Notes: generated from the letters alone by a model not told the origin. DNA of 64,000 nucleotides from JBPRGG01 sp051418075 (GCA_051418075.1 JBPRGG010000114.1:1-64000); one strand, 5' to 3'; shown: positions 16,514 through 26,334, numbered from the stretch's first letter. Translations and numbers: made by a program.

Positions 16514-19500
16514 TTATTCAGTTAAAGTAATAGTTCCGGTTTTTTCAAATGTTTCTCCATCGAGGAATTGCCCTCTCAGCACAAAAGTATATACGCCGAT
16601 GGGTTGAATTTCTCCATTACCTTTGGCCGTACCTTGCCAACCCCGTTCCATGGCTCTGGATAAATCAGTGGTTTCAAACATGGGATTGCCCCATTTATTG
16701 ACAATCCGGAAATAAAAGTCCTGAGAAGAAATACCTTCACCATAAACCTTCACCACCTGATTTTCCGGGTTAGAAGCCGTAAGGCTAAAAATATTGGGTA
16801 CATAAATGATCCGGTTATTATCTATGGTGATGGTTTCCTCAGAGGTGCCTTCACAACCTTCTTCCGAAATAGTCAAACTGACAATGTATTCACCTTCTTC
16901 AGTATAGGTTTGATTGGCTGTGGCATTATTACTTGATTCTCCATTGCCAAAGTTCCATTGATAAGAATCAGCCTTTTCATTTTCCGGATTGAAAGTGAGT
17001 TCTGTGAAGGTAATCCTGTTTTCTTCACCAGGCTGAACGGAAAAAGATGCCTCCACTGGTTCAGATATCTCAGTACTAAAGGTATATTCCTCTGCAAAAC
17101 AAGTATTACTGATATTCAGGGTGAATGTAACGGTTCCGGTTTCATTTTCTGCCGGAATATAGGTTGTACTTATTAAAGCAGGATCCACTATGGTTCCGGC
17201 CCCGGTGGTTGACCAGTTCACTGTCAGATCAGTACCTGAAACTGTGGGAGTTAAAGCAATCTCTTCACCAAAACAGGAAGCTTCACCAGGATCGAAATCC
17301 ACCTCAATCGGGGTATCATTGATTTCCACCAAAGCTTCTCCCGTAACATCTCCCTGGCAGCTTTGATCCGATACTGAGATCAACTCATAAGTGCCTGCTT
17401 CTGAAGTGGAGAAAGTATAGGTGTTTGCTTCTGTCTCAACAGTGGTTTCATTGGTCCCATCTGTATAAGTAAAAGAAAAGGGACCGTTTCCGCTAAGACT
17501 GACTTCCAGTTCGGCTTCCTGACCAGGGCAAAATGTGCCTCCGCCGGTTATGCTGGCTGTAGGTATTTCATTTACCCTGATTGCTTCGGTTGCCTGGTTG
17601 GAGCATCCATTTTCATCGGTATAGGTGTAAGTTATTTGATGTAAACCTGCTCCGGCTTGGGCAGGATCAAATGAGTTTTGATTCACCCCTGGTCCCTCAA
17701 ATTCACCTCCCGGAGGTTCAACCTGATCCAGTTCTATGGGTTCCTGGTTGGCACATATAGCTTCTGGCAAACTGAAGCTCACCTTTGGTAATTCAAATGT
17801 TTTCACTTTGGCTTCTCCTGACACAGAACCAGTACAGGCTTGATCCTGAACAGAAATAAGGTTAAAGGTCTGGTTGCCTGATGCTTCAAATGTATAAACA
17901 GACTGATTAAATCCTGTTATCTCCGTTTCCTTTTCTCCATTTGTATAGGTAAAACTAAATGGGGCAGTTCCGGTGAGATGCACAGAAATCTGGGTGGATT
18001 CCGCTTCTCCACATAAATTGCCGCCTCCGGTAATCTCTGCTGTAGGAGGTTCTGATAGGCTTACTATAGCTTCACCACTAACCGTCCCCTGACAATTCTT
18101 GTCTTCCACAGTAACCAGGGAATAATTGGAAGCACTATTTACTTCAAAACTATAATCTGAGCTATTGATATCAGACAGGGTAAATGGAGTGCCATCCTCT
18201 TTTTGATAAACCACAGTCCAGGGAGCCTCTCCGGTAAGTTCAAGTTGAAGCATGGTATTGGCACCATTACAAATACTTCCTCCACCAGTGAGTTGTGCTG
18301 TGGGTTGGGGATAAAAATTCACAACCGCTTCACCCTGTACAGTTCCTTCACAAAGTTGATCTGTAACGGATACCAGCGAATAGGTGGATGACTCTGAAAC
18401 TACAAAACTATAATTTTCCTGGTCAATACCAGTTAAGGTAGTTTCCTGGCCATCGGATGTTTGGTAAACAACAGTCCAGGGAGCACTTCCGGTAAGTTCC
18501 AGGCTAAGTTCAATATCAGACCCCTGGCAGATTGCTTCACCTCCTGACAAGGTTGCGGTGGGTGAATCCTTAAATGAAACCACCGCTTCTCCAGAAACAA
18601 TACCATCACAGCTGTTATCAATTACCGATACCAATGAATAAGTAGATGGCTCGGTTACAGTAAAAGTGTAATTTTCCTGTTCAATATTTTCCAGGGTGGT
18701 TTCATGGCCCTCACTATTTTGATAGACCACCGTCCAGGGACCATGACCAGTCAATTCCAGGTTGAGGTCAGCTTCAGCACCCTGACAGAAACTACCTCCT
18801 CCGGACAACGTTGCGGTCGGAGCCTGATTAAATTTCACTGTGGCCTCTCCGCTGACTGTACCCTGGCAGTTATTATCAGCCACAGATACCAGGGAGTAAG
18901 TAGATGCTTCTGAAACCTCCAGGGTATAAGTTTCTGCTTCGATATTTTCAATTGTTGTTTCATTACCTTCCCCATCCTGGTAGACTACCGTCCAGGGACC
19001 ATGCCCGGTCAGGTTCAGGTGCAGGTTAGCAGGATTGCCTTCACAGAAAACACCACCTCCAGATAATGTTGCTGTGGGAGCACTGAGATAAGAGACTTTT
19101 GATTCCCCGCTCACAGTTCCACTACAGAATTGATCCTGAACGGATATTAACTGATATACAGAGGCTTTATCCACTTCAAAGCTGAAGAAATTTTGCTGGA
19201 TATCATTTAAGGAAAATTCATTTCCCTCTTCATCTTTATAAACTACCGTCCACGGACCTTGTCCGGTTAATTCCAGTTGAAGTTCTGCCACACTGCCTTC
19301 ACATATTTCAGGATTACCTGATAGTTTAGCTGTGGGAAGCTCCCGGAAAGCAGCTATTCCCTCGCCATTCACTGTACCTGAGCAACTGGCATCATTCACA
19401 TAGTCTAAGGTATATACATTGGGAGTAGTGGTTGTGAATGAATAGGTGGAAGTTTCCTCTACTTGTTCTATCTGGTTTCCTTCAGCATCTGTAATCTGAA

Positions 19501-20518
19501 ATGTAAAGGGGGCTTCACCTTCAAACTCAATGGTGATGGTAGCTTCATCTCCTTTACAAACTGTTTCACCACTGATTGTGGCTGTAGGGGTCTCAGATTG
19601 ATAAACATAAGCATAGCAAGTAACAGCAGAACCGGTACAAACTGTAGCATCAGCAATATAATCGGCAATATAAAAGCCAGGTTGGCTCACTTCCAGCTTA
19701 AAAATACCATCCTGAATCTGGTCATCTGTGATATTTTCAATTTCAATTTTCTCCTCAATATTTGGATTGGCTATATCTCTTCTGATCACATGAAGAGTGA
19801 ATGGGGCAGTACCTTCCAGTTTCACATCCAGAAAAATGCTTTCATTTTGGCAGATAGGATACATGCCCGGCTCGATGGTGGCAGTAGGTTGTTCTATCAG
19901 TCCTATAGAAGCAGACCCAGAAACTGTACCCTGTAAATTATAAAAGCCTTTTACTTCTGTCAGGGTATAAGTGGTGATCTTACTGCTGGTAAATTCGAAA
20001 GGCGTGGTTGTTATGTTACTTTCCTGGTATGTAATCCCTTCGCTGTCTTTGTATTTAACAGACCAGGGCCCGGTTCCGGTTAAGTCAATCCTGATGGTTA
20101 CTTCTTCTTCCTGGCTGCACAGGTTAGCCCCTCCGGATATGGTGGCAGATGGTGCAACACATCGGCCAGAATTAACTCCGGCTGTAGCAGTACTGGTAGA
20201 ACCATCCGGACTTTTAAGAGTCCAGACATGATTCCCTGAAGTAAAACTGATGGTAAAAGCATTGGTTTGCCTCCCTGGTAAAAAAGTTTCTGGCTGCCCC
20301 CGATCTGTACCAGGAGTGAAATAATTTTTATCCCCAATTGGAATATCAACTTCAACCGCATTTTGATTGTTATAACCAAAAAAACCGGTTAAAGACCCGT
20401 CACTTTCTTCTCTAACACATTCCAAAACAGGACTGACTTTGGTATTTTGAGCCCTGACCCCATTAAATGAAACGGTGAGGGTCATTATGAATAAAATAAA
20501 AAGATATTTTAAGCGCAT
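16514..20518 (-). CDS. Giant repeat adhesin with T9SS type B sorting domain
   Basis: 1334 residues, SprB-like in organisation. Signal peptide ends GVRAQ (about residue 24). Ten Ig-like repeats of about 85-100 residues follow (from about 122 to 1068). Each begins ATxSGGGxFC, has a GPWTVVY core and ends with CxGTVSGEA, so each carries a conserved Cys pair that could form a disulfide. A diverged unit (about 910-985) lies before the last copy. A PKD-like unit precedes the C-terminal gliding-associated/type B T9SS signal (about 1236-1334; YVPNIFSLTA, FRIVNKWGNPMFET, GVYTFVLRGQF). It is exported across the outer membrane and held at the surface, probably for adhesion or gliding. First gene of an operon with PorP/SprF and the OmpA protein. 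Confidence 0.92.
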   Translation of the reverse strand: MRLKYLFILFIMTLTVSFNGVRAQNTKVSPVLECVREESDGSLTGFFGYNNQNAVEVDIPIGDKNYFTPGTDRGQPETFLPGRQTNAFTISFTSGNHVWTLKSPDGSTSTATAGVNSGRCVAPSATISGGANLCSQEEEVTIRIDLTGTGPWSVKYKDSEGITYQESNITTTPFEFTSSKITTYTLTEVKGFYNLQGTVSGSASIGLIEQPTATIEPGMYPICQNESIFLDVKLEGTAPFTLHVIRRDIANPNIEEKIEIENITDDQIQDGIFKLEVSQPGFYIADYIADATVCTGSAVTCYAYVYQSETPTATISGETVCKGDEATITIEFEGEAPFTFQITDAEGNQIEQVEETSTYSFTTTTPNVYTLDYVNDASCSGTVNGEGIAAFRELPTAKLSGNPEICEGSVAELQLELTGQGPWTVVYKDEEGNEFSLNDIQQNFFSFEVDKASVYQLISVQDQFCSGTVSGESKVSYLSAPTATLSGGGVFCEGNPANLHLNLTGHGPWTVVYQDGEGNETTIENIEAETYTLEVSEASTYSLVSVADNNCQGTVSGEATVKFNQAPTATLSGGGSFCQGAEADLNLELTGHGPWTVVYQNSEGHETTLENIEQENYTFTVTEPSTYSLVSVIDNSCDGIVSGEAVVSFKDSPTATLSGGEAICQGSDIELSLELTGSAPWTVVYQTSDGQETTLTGIDQENYSFVVSESSTYSLVSVTDQLCEGTVQGEAVVNFYPQPTAQLTGGGSICNGANTMLQLELTGEAPWTVVYQKEDGTPFTLSDINSSDYSFEVNSASNYSLVTVEDKNCQGTVSGEAIVSLSEPPTAEITGGGNLCGEAESTQISVHLTGTAPFSFTYTNGEKETEITGFNQSVYTFEASGNQTFNLISVQDQACTGSVSGEAKVKTFELPKVSFSLPEAICANQEPIELDQVEPPGGEFEGPGVNQNSFDPAQAGAGLHQITYTYTDENGCSNQATEAIRVNEIPTASITGGGTFCPGQEAELEVSLSGNGPFSFTYTDGTNETTVETEANTYTFSTSEAGTYELISVSDQSCQGDVTGEALVEINDTPIEVDFDPGEASCFGEEIALTPTVSGTDLTVNWSTTGAGTIVDPALISTTYIPAENETGTVTFTLNISNTCFAEEYTFSTEISEPVEASFSVQPGEENRITFTELTFNPENEKADSYQWNFGNGESSNNATANQTYTEEGEYIVSLTISEEGCEGTSEETITIDNNRIIYVPNIFSLTASNPENQVVKVYGEGISSQDFYFRIVNKWGNPMFETTDLSRAMERGWQGTAKGNGEIQPIGVYTFVLRGQFLDGETFEKTGTITLTE
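17315..20155 (-). repeat. Tandem Ig-like coding repeats in the adhesin
   Basis: Ten in-frame copies of about 255-300 bp encode residues 122-1068. The central five (about 396-820) have a regular 85-87 residue period and are most alike, suggesting recent duplication or gene conversion; the outer copies are more diverged. Confidence 0.85.
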
Positions 20519-20953
20519 TGGTAATTTTCCTTCAAATGGTTAAAATGTTAGTTGTTGTAAATTTTTTCAATCTGCTTTTTTAAAAATTATTAAGATTAAA
20601 TATATGTCATTGGTAATATTTGATTTTATTTTTTTTTAGATAAGGTCAATTATTTCGACAATTTCAATAGACCTTACATGAAATAAATATGACAAATTTA
20701 ATAAAAATTATAATAATATGTATAAGATTGCCTATTTATTTTTTTTTAGATGTAATTTATAGCTCTTCCTTGCTAGTGTACATAATTCAAATACGAAATA
20801 TATTTAAATTATAATTTTTTAATTTTAAAAATCAGGCAGAACTTATTTTTTAAAAATCGTATTGATATTTAATAAATTAATTGATGATGTTATTTTTTGT
20901 TCAATTTATTTCATGAGGCATTTTAGTACTTAAACCTCATGCATTTACTTGAT

Positions 20954-20992
20954 TAGCAGATAAATCTGTAGAAGATGTTTATCTGCTATTTT
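20954..20992 (+). terminator. Terminator-like hairpin upstream of lysS with no preceding gene
   Basis: Arms TAGCAGATAAA (20954-20964) and TTTATCTGCTA (20978-20988) form an 11-bp stem, followed by TTTTATTTT. It points along the plus strand, yet the nearest upstream gene runs the other way. It may end a small RNA or act on a lysS leader made from a promoter further upstream. Confidence 0.5.
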
Positions 20993-21048
20993 ATTTTCAT
21001 ATCCTTTAAAAAGCCCGTGTTTCTACTTTTTAAATATATTTTTATAAT

Positions 21049-21056
21049 TACTTTTG
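21049..21056 (+). promoter_or_regulatory. lysS -7 box
   Basis: TACTTTTG matches TAnnTTTG, 26 nt before the start codon; the -33 region is only T-rich. Confidence 0.45.
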
Positions 21057-21082
21057 CATGAATTTTATAAATTGATTGAAAT

Positions 21083-22816
21083 ATGAACCTGAGTGAACAA
21101 GAATTAAGAAGAAGAGAAGAGAAGGCTGAATTAGAAAAGTTAGGTGTTAATCCATATCCGGCAGAAATGTTTGAGGTTACAGCCTGGGCAAAATCTATAA
21201 GGCAGGATTTTGATAATTATAAAAGTACTGAAGAGCAACCAATCATTTATGCATTAGCTGGAAGGATTATGAGCAGACGGATTATGGGATCCGCATCTTT
21301 TGCTGAAATTCAGGATGCCTCCGGTAAGATTCAGGTTTATATAAAAAGGGATGAAATTTGTGCTGGTGAAGATAAAACCCTTTATAATACTGTTTTTAAA
21401 AAACTGCTGGATATTGGTGATATCATAGGGGTAAAGGGTTTCGTATTCAAAACCCAAACCGGAGAAGTATCGGTTCACGTGAAGGAATTGACCATTCTGA
21501 CCAAATCTCTACGGCCTTTACCTATCGTAAAGGAATCAAAAGATGCTCAGGGAAATACTAAAATACATGATGCATTTGCCGATCCGGAATTGCGATATCG
21601 GCAAAGATATGTTGATCTTGTAGTAAATCCTCAGGTAAAGAACACGTTTGAAAAAAGGACCAGATTAATCAATAGTATCAGGCAATTCCTTAGTGATAAA
21701 GGATATCTTGAGGTAGAAACACCAATATTGCAGCCTTTATATGGTGGGGCTGCTGCCCGGCCTTTTAAGACCCATCATAATACCCTGGATATGACATTGT
21801 ATCTGAGGATAGCCAACGAACTTTACCTGAAAAGATTAATTGTGGGTGGTTTTGATGGGGTTTTTGAGTTTGCCAAGGATTTTCGGAATGAAGGAATGAG
21901 TCGTTTTCATAATCCGGAATTCACTCAAGTGGAACTTTATGTAGCTTATAAAGATTACCAGTGGATGATGGACCTGGTGGAAGAGATGGTAGAAAAGGTA
22001 GCTCTGGATCTTCATGGTACCACCCAGGTGCAGGTGGGTGATCATTTAATTGATTTTAAAAGACCCTGGAAACGTTATACCATGTATGAAGCCATTCAGG
22101 ATTTTACTGAGATCGATATTTCCAATCAATCAGAGCAAGAACTTCGTAAAACCGCATCAAATCTTAATATCAGAATAGATGACTCTATGGGCAAAGGCAA
22201 GATCATTGATGAAATATTCGGTGAAAAATGCGAGCCATACCTTATTCAGCCTACCTTCATTACTGATTATCCCATAGAAATGTCTCCATTAGCCAAAAAA
22301 CATCGCGATAAAGAAGGTTTGGTGGAAAGATTTGAGGTGATATGTAATTGTAAGGAAATTTGTAATGCTTTTACTGAACTCAATGACCCTCTGGATCAGA
22401 GAAAGCGGTTTGAAGAACAATTGGAGCTGGGCCAGCGGGGTGATGAAGAAGCTATGGTATTAGACGAGGATTTTCTGAGAGCATTGGAATTTGGTATGCC
22501 TCCCACAGCTGGATTAGGCGTAGGCATTGATCGGCTCACCATGATCATGACCAATGCCAAATCTATTCAGGATGTAATATTCTTTCCCCAGATGAAACCG
22601 GAACAGAAAACCAAAGTATCCACTACACTTGAATTTGTGCAAAAAGGGGTGAGGGAAGAACTGGTCCCCATTTTGCAAAAACTGGGTATTGTTACTACTG
22701 ATCAGCTTAAACAAACTTCACCTAATAAATTATTTAATGATATTTGTGGCATGAGAAAGAAAATGAAGCTGGATATTAAAAATCCAACCTTAGATGAAGT
22801 GAAAAGCTGGTTGTAA
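21083..22816 (+). CDS. lysS: Lysyl-tRNA synthetase, class II
   Basis: 577 residues, slightly longer than the usual bacterial enzyme of about 500 because of a C-terminal extension of roughly 75 residues after motif 3. An N-terminal OB-fold (about 55-155) binds the anticodon. Motif 2 is FRNEGMSRFHNPEFTQVELY and motif 3 is GLGVGIDRLTMIMTN. It charges tRNA-Lys in the cytoplasm. The extension (LKQTSPNKLFNDICGMRKKMKLD and onward) resembles a helical add-on seen in Bacteroidota LysS. It is monocistronic, converges on the E1 gene and shares a palindromic terminator with it. Confidence 0.97.
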   Translation: MNLSEQELRRREEKAELEKLGVNPYPAEMFEVTAWAKSIRQDFDNYKSTEEQPIIYALAGRIMSRRIMGSASFAEIQDASGKIQVYIKRDEICAGEDKTLYNTVFKKLLDIGDIIGVKGFVFKTQTGEVSVHVKELTILTKSLRPLPIVKESKDAQGNTKIHDAFADPELRYRQRYVDLVVNPQVKNTFEKRTRLINSIRQFLSDKGYLEVETPILQPLYGGAAARPFKTHHNTLDMTLYLRIANELYLKRLIVGGFDGVFEFAKDFRNEGMSRFHNPEFTQVELYVAYKDYQWMMDLVEEMVEKVALDLHGTTQVQVGDHLIDFKRPWKRYTMYEAIQDFTEIDISNQSEQELRKTASNLNIRIDDSMGKGKIIDEIFGEKCEPYLIQPTFITDYPIEMSPLAKKHRDKEGLVERFEVICNCKEICNAFTELNDPLDQRKRFEEQLELGQRGDEEAMVLDEDFLRALEFGMPPTAGLGVGIDRLTMIMTNAKSIQDVIFFPQMKPEQKTKVSTTLEFVQKGVREELVPILQKLGIVTTDQLKQTSPNKLFNDICGMRKKMKLDIKNPTLDEVKSWL

Positions 22817-22855
22817 TAATCAAGGATAGTAAAGATTAAGCCAACTTTAGAACCA

Positions 22856-22889
22856 TTTCCCGACATTTTTTTCAAAAAATGTCAGGAAA
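22856..22889. terminator. Shared palindromic terminator of lysS and the E1 gene
   Basis: TTTCC then GACATTTTTT, a 2-nt loop, AAAAAATGTC and GGAAA: a stem of 15 pairs with one C/A mismatch. It overlaps the last codons and stop (22872-22874) of the minus-strand E1 gene and can end transcription from both sides. Confidence 0.7.
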
Positions 22890-25277
22890 TCTTTTGGGAT
22901 CTGCTTCCGACATGATCCGGTAAGCCAGATCATATACATTTTCTACATTGGGCTTGGAGAAATAATCCCCGTCTGAACCATAAGCAGGGCGATGCTCCAT
23001 GGAAGTTAAGGTGGCTGGGGCTGAATCAAGATATTGATATCCTTTTTCGTCTTCCAGCACTTTTTGCAGCATGTAGGCTGAGGCACCTCCTGGCACATCT
23101 TCATCGGCAAAGATTATCCGGTTGGTTTTCTTAAGTGATTTAAGAATGATATGATGAAGATCGAATGGCAGCAATGTTTGTACATCAATAACTTCACAGG
23201 AGATTCCGATAGATTCCAGTTGCTGGGCGGCTTCCATAACAATCCGGCACATAGCACCATATGTCACTATAGTAATATCACTACCTTGTTTTAATATCTC
23301 CGGAACACCTAAAGGAAGGGTAAACTCACCTATATTATCTGGCAACTTTTCTTTTAATCGATACCCATTCAGGCATTCAATTATCAGGGCCGGGTCATCG
23401 GATTGCAACATGGTATTATAAAATCCGGCAGCCTGGGTCATGTTGCGCGGCACCAGCAGGTATATCCCCCTGATGCTATGGAGAATCATTCCCATAGGAG
23501 ATCCTGAATGCCACACGCCTTCCAGACGATGGCCTCTGGTCCTGATGATCAATGGTGCCTTTTGTCCGCTTTTAGTTCTATAACGCAGGGTAGCCAGATC
23601 ATCTGTCAATGTTTGCAGGGCAAAAATGAGGTAATCCAGATATTGAATTTCAGCAATTGGTCTGAATCCACGCATGGCCAGTCCAATTCCCTGACCAATA
23701 ATAGTAGTTTCCCGGATACCGGTATCTGTAATTCTTATTTCACCATATTTTTCCTGCAGCCCGGCAAAACCCTGGTTTACATCACCAATTTTACCAAGAT
23801 CTTCACCAAATGCAACTACCAGAGGATCTTTGGAAAAGGCTGCATCAAAACAGGCCTGTACTACTTCACGACCATCAACAGTTCTTGAGTTTTCGCTGAA
23901 TTTTGGTTTTATTTCCCTCACCTGAAGGGCGGAAAGTGAAGTTTCACTATATAAATGAGAGGAATATTTATCTTTGGTGGTTTCAATAAAGTCCTTTAAC
24001 CATACTTGCATTTGCCCCCTGGTACGTATTTCTTCTGATCCAATCAGTCTGAGCGCTTTTTTAATACTGATCACAGCATCCAGGTATAAAGGAGGGTTTT
24101 TGGATTTAAGCTTTCTGTACAGAGCTTTCAATGCCTCTTTCTGGTTGCTTTCTTTGATTGCCTGCTCGATGAGCTTACATGCTTTACGTTGGGTTCCTTT
24201 TACTGTATCAAGATAGGCCATCCAGGCCGCTTCCTTAGCCTGCTTTATCACTTGAACTGCATCTGCTTCAATGGCATCCAATTGGTCAGGATAGGCAAGT
24301 TCATTATCCAGCATCCACTCCCGCATCTTTTTGATACAATCAAACTCTCTTTCCCAGTTTAATCTTTCTTCTGTTTTGTATCTTTCATGAGAACCAGAGG
24401 TAGAGTGACCCTGAGGTTGGGTAAGATCATAAACATGTACAAAGGATGGAACGTGTTCTTTTCTGGATAATCCAGCAGCGGTTTTGTAAGTCTCGACCAA
24501 GGTTTCATAATCCCAGCCCGGAACCCTGAAAATCTCCAGCCCTTGTTCTTTATCAGTACGTTGGAACCCTTCTAATGCTTTGGATATGTCGCCTTTAGTA
24601 GTCTGATATTTATTAGGAACCGAAATGCCGTAACCATCATCCCAAACGGATAATAAAACAGGAATTTGCAATACACCCATAGCATTGACTGCTTCCAGAA
24701 ATATACCTTCGGAGGTGGCTGCATTTCCTATGGTACCAAAGGCTACTTCATTACCATTGATGGAAAAGTTTTTATATCTTTTAAGCTCAGGGTTTTTCCT
24801 GTAGTATTTAGAAGCCAATCCTAAGCCTACTAACCTGGGAATCTGAGCAGCTGTAGGAGAAATATCGGCTGCACAATTATGATGATCAGTCAATCTTTTC
24901 CATCTGCCATCTTCTTCAATAAAGCGGTTGGCAAAATGGCTGTTCATCAGTCTCCCTGCAGAGGAAGGTTCTGCTTCCACATCAGTATGAGCATATAATT
25001 GTGCAAAGAATTGCTGGTAAGTCAGTTCGCCAATGGCAAACATGAATGTTTGATCCCTGTAATAGCCAACCCGGAAGTCGCCTTTCCTGAAAGCTTTGGC
25101 CATGGCAATTTGGGCAAGTTCTTTTCCATCTCCAAAAATCCCGAATTTAGCCTTACCCATAAAAACTTCTTTTCTGCCAATAATACTCACTTGCCTGCTT
25201 TCACAGGCCAGTCGATAATCATTTAAAATTTCTTCGACAGAAGTATCAGTTTTAGTAAAAGTTTTCGTATAATTCAC
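22872..25277 (-). CDS. 2-oxoacid (branched-chain type) dehydrogenase E1, alpha-beta fusion
   Basis: 801 residues combining both E1 subunits that are separate proteins in most bacteria. The alpha half (about 1-400) has the thiamine diphosphate region GNAATSEGIFLEAVNAMG and SVWDDGYGIS. The beta half (about 460-795) has VVAFGEDLGKIGDVNQGF, RITDTGIRETTIIGQGIG, a transketolase C-terminal domain and EHRPAYGSDGDYFSKPN. It decarboxylates 2-oxoacids and passes the acyl group to lipoyl-E2, feeding branched-chain fatty acid synthesis or catabolism. E2 and E3 are not in the window. This fused form is characteristic of Bacteroidota. Substrate choice (branched-chain versus pyruvate) is by family resemblance only. 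Confidence 0.92.
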   Translation of the reverse strand: MNYTKTFTKTDTSVEEILNDYRLACESRQVSIIGRKEVFMGKAKFGIFGDGKELAQIAMAKAFRKGDFRVGYYRDQTFMFAIGELTYQQFFAQLYAHTDVEAEPSSAGRLMNSHFANRFIEEDGRWKRLTDHHNCAADISPTAAQIPRLVGLGLASKYYRKNPELKRYKNFSINGNEVAFGTIGNAATSEGIFLEAVNAMGVLQIPVLLSVWDDGYGISVPNKYQTTKGDISKALEGFQRTDKEQGLEIFRVPGWDYETLVETYKTAAGLSRKEHVPSFVHVYDLTQPQGHSTSGSHERYKTEERLNWEREFDCIKKMREWMLDNELAYPDQLDAIEADAVQVIKQAKEAAWMAYLDTVKGTQRKACKLIEQAIKESNQKEALKALYRKLKSKNPPLYLDAVISIKKALRLIGSEEIRTRGQMQVWLKDFIETTKDKYSSHLYSETSLSALQVREIKPKFSENSRTVDGREVVQACFDAAFSKDPLVVAFGEDLGKIGDVNQGFAGLQEKYGEIRITDTGIRETTIIGQGIGLAMRGFRPIAEIQYLDYLIFALQTLTDDLATLRYRTKSGQKAPLIIRTRGHRLEGVWHSGSPMGMILHSIRGIYLLVPRNMTQAAGFYNTMLQSDDPALIIECLNGYRLKEKLPDNIGEFTLPLGVPEILKQGSDITIVTYGAMCRIVMEAAQQLESIGISCEVIDVQTLLPFDLHHIILKSLKKTNRIIFADEDVPGGASAYMLQKVLEDEKGYQYLDSAPATLTSMEHRPAYGSDGDYFSKPNVENVYDLAYRIMSEADPKRFPDIF

Positions 25278-25321
25278 AAATAGCGTATTTTGTATACAGG
25301 AATTCTAAGATCGATGTTAAT

Positions 25322-25352
25322 CAAAAATAATCAAAAACACGATGTAATGCAA
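25322..25352 (-). promoter_or_regulatory. Promoter of the E1 gene
   Basis: On the minus strand TTG (25350-25352), 20-nt spacer and TATTTTTG (25322-25329). The -7 box is perfect and the spacing one base long; the start codon is 45 nt downstream. Confidence 0.45.
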
Positions 25353-25405
25353 TTCATTATTTTGCACATAAAGCCTTATATAAAATATAATTGCTTAGTG
25401 GGTTT

Positions 25406-25413
25406 TATGTTTG
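25406..25413 (+). promoter_or_regulatory. -7 box for the DUF1573 gene
   Basis: TATGTTTG matches TAnnTTTG, 55 nt before the start at 25469; no -33 element at the right spacing. Confidence 0.4.
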
Positions 25414-25468
25414 GCTATATAAAATTCTATCGAAATATATTAATTAAATAAATAAATCCAAAAATAAA

Positions 25469-26239
25469 ATGAAAATTAAAATTTTATTTGTTTTTATATT
25501 TTTTTTGTTTTTTAACCTACATTCTGAAGCTCAACCCAAGATCTATTTTCAGCAAGATAACTTTGATTTTGGTGAAATTGCAGAGGGTAATAATGTAAGG
25601 CACGATTTCGAATTTATTAATCAGGGAGATCAACCTTTAATTATCAATCAAGTACGGGCATCTTGTGGATGCACAACACCTTTCTGGAGTAAAGAGCCTA
25701 TCTTGTCCGGTCAGAAAGGTATTATCAGCGCTGCTTATAATAGCAAAAACCGTCCCGGAGCATTTCGTAAAAGTATAAAAGTAATCTCCAATGGTGGATC
25801 CGTGAATCTGTATATAAAAGGTGTTGTTAAACAAACTACTAATAGGCCACAGCAGTTTACAGCCGAGGAAATTTCCCGATCGCCTGTCCTTGCTTTGGAG
25901 AATAAGTCCATTAACCTGGGAAAAATTGAATTGGGTCAGAAAGTACCAGTTAAGCTAAAAGTCAATAATGAAGGCATTGAGCCTTTGCAGATCAAAGCAA
26001 TCAAGTCTGAATGTAATTGCACCAGCTGGAATTACACTGGTCAATATATCAAACAAAACGATTCATTCGAGATTTTGATAGAATATGCTCCTGAAACTAA
26101 AGGGTTGATACGTGATGAGGTTGTTATTTATTCTAATGATAGACTTAAACCACAAATAAAATTTCATGTAGAAGCCAAAGTAGTGGAATCTTTATCTACT
26201 GAAAGTCTGATTAAGCAGAATAAAGTTGTAAAATTTTAA
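25469..26239 (+). CDS. DUF1573 (HYDIN/Ig-like) exported protein
   Basis: 256 residues with a signal peptide ending SEAQ (about 22). Two DUF1573 units follow, each an Ig-like sandwich of the ASH/HYDIN type: FDFGEIAEGNNVRHDFEFINQGDQPL with the Cys-containing VRASCGCTTP (about 30-115), and INLGKIELGQKVPVKLKVNNEG with KSECNCTSW (about 148-240). The doubled Cys in each copy is a hallmark. Such proteins are abundant in Bacteroidota envelopes; their role is not established. Likely monocistronic. Confidence 0.88.
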   Translation: MKIKILFVFIFFLFFNLHSEAQPKIYFQQDNFDFGEIAEGNNVRHDFEFINQGDQPLIINQVRASCGCTTPFWSKEPILSGQKGIISAAYNSKNRPGAFRKSIKVISNGGSVNLYIKGVVKQTTNRPQQFTAEEISRSPVLALENKSINLGKIELGQKVPVKLKVNNEGIEPLQIKAIKSECNCTSWNYTGQYIKQNDSFEILIEYAPETKGLIRDEVVIYSNDRLKPQIKFHVEAKVVESLSTESLIKQNKVVKF

Positions 26240-26299
26240 ATTTTATATACTTAATCTTATAAAATATTAATTTTTAACCCGTATTTGCAGTAAATCATA

Positions 26300-26307
26300 T
26301 AAATTTG
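26300..26307 (+). promoter_or_regulatory. -7 box for alanine dehydrogenase
   Basis: TAAATTTG matches TAnnTTTG, 27 nt before the ATG; the -33 element is not at standard spacing. Confidence 0.4.
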
Positions 26308-26334
26308 CTGTAGTTTACTTTTAATCAAATAATA

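Larger units (their letters stand above)
20519..21082. other. Very AT-rich divergent spacer between the adhesin operon and lysS
   Basis: 564 nt with no ORF of note. It holds the unlocated adhesin promoter, an orphan terminator-like hairpin (20954-20988) and the lysS -7 box. Two similar T-rich tracts ending TTTTTTTTTAGAT (near 20629 and 20737) form a short direct repeat of unknown meaning. Confidence 0.6.

Noticed and set aside
19463..19936. Long plus-strand frame antisense to the adhesin
   Set aside because: It lies wholly within a strongly supported minus-strand gene and has the Cys/Ser/Asn-rich composition of a shadow frame.
17315..20155. Regular repeats that could suggest a CRISPR or satellite array
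   Set aside because: The period is about 255-300 bp, the copies are in frame and imperfect, and they encode Ig-like units of the adhesin.
23508..23888. 126-codon plus-strand frame inside the E1 gene
   Set aside because: Shadow of the conserved beta-subunit coding sequence.
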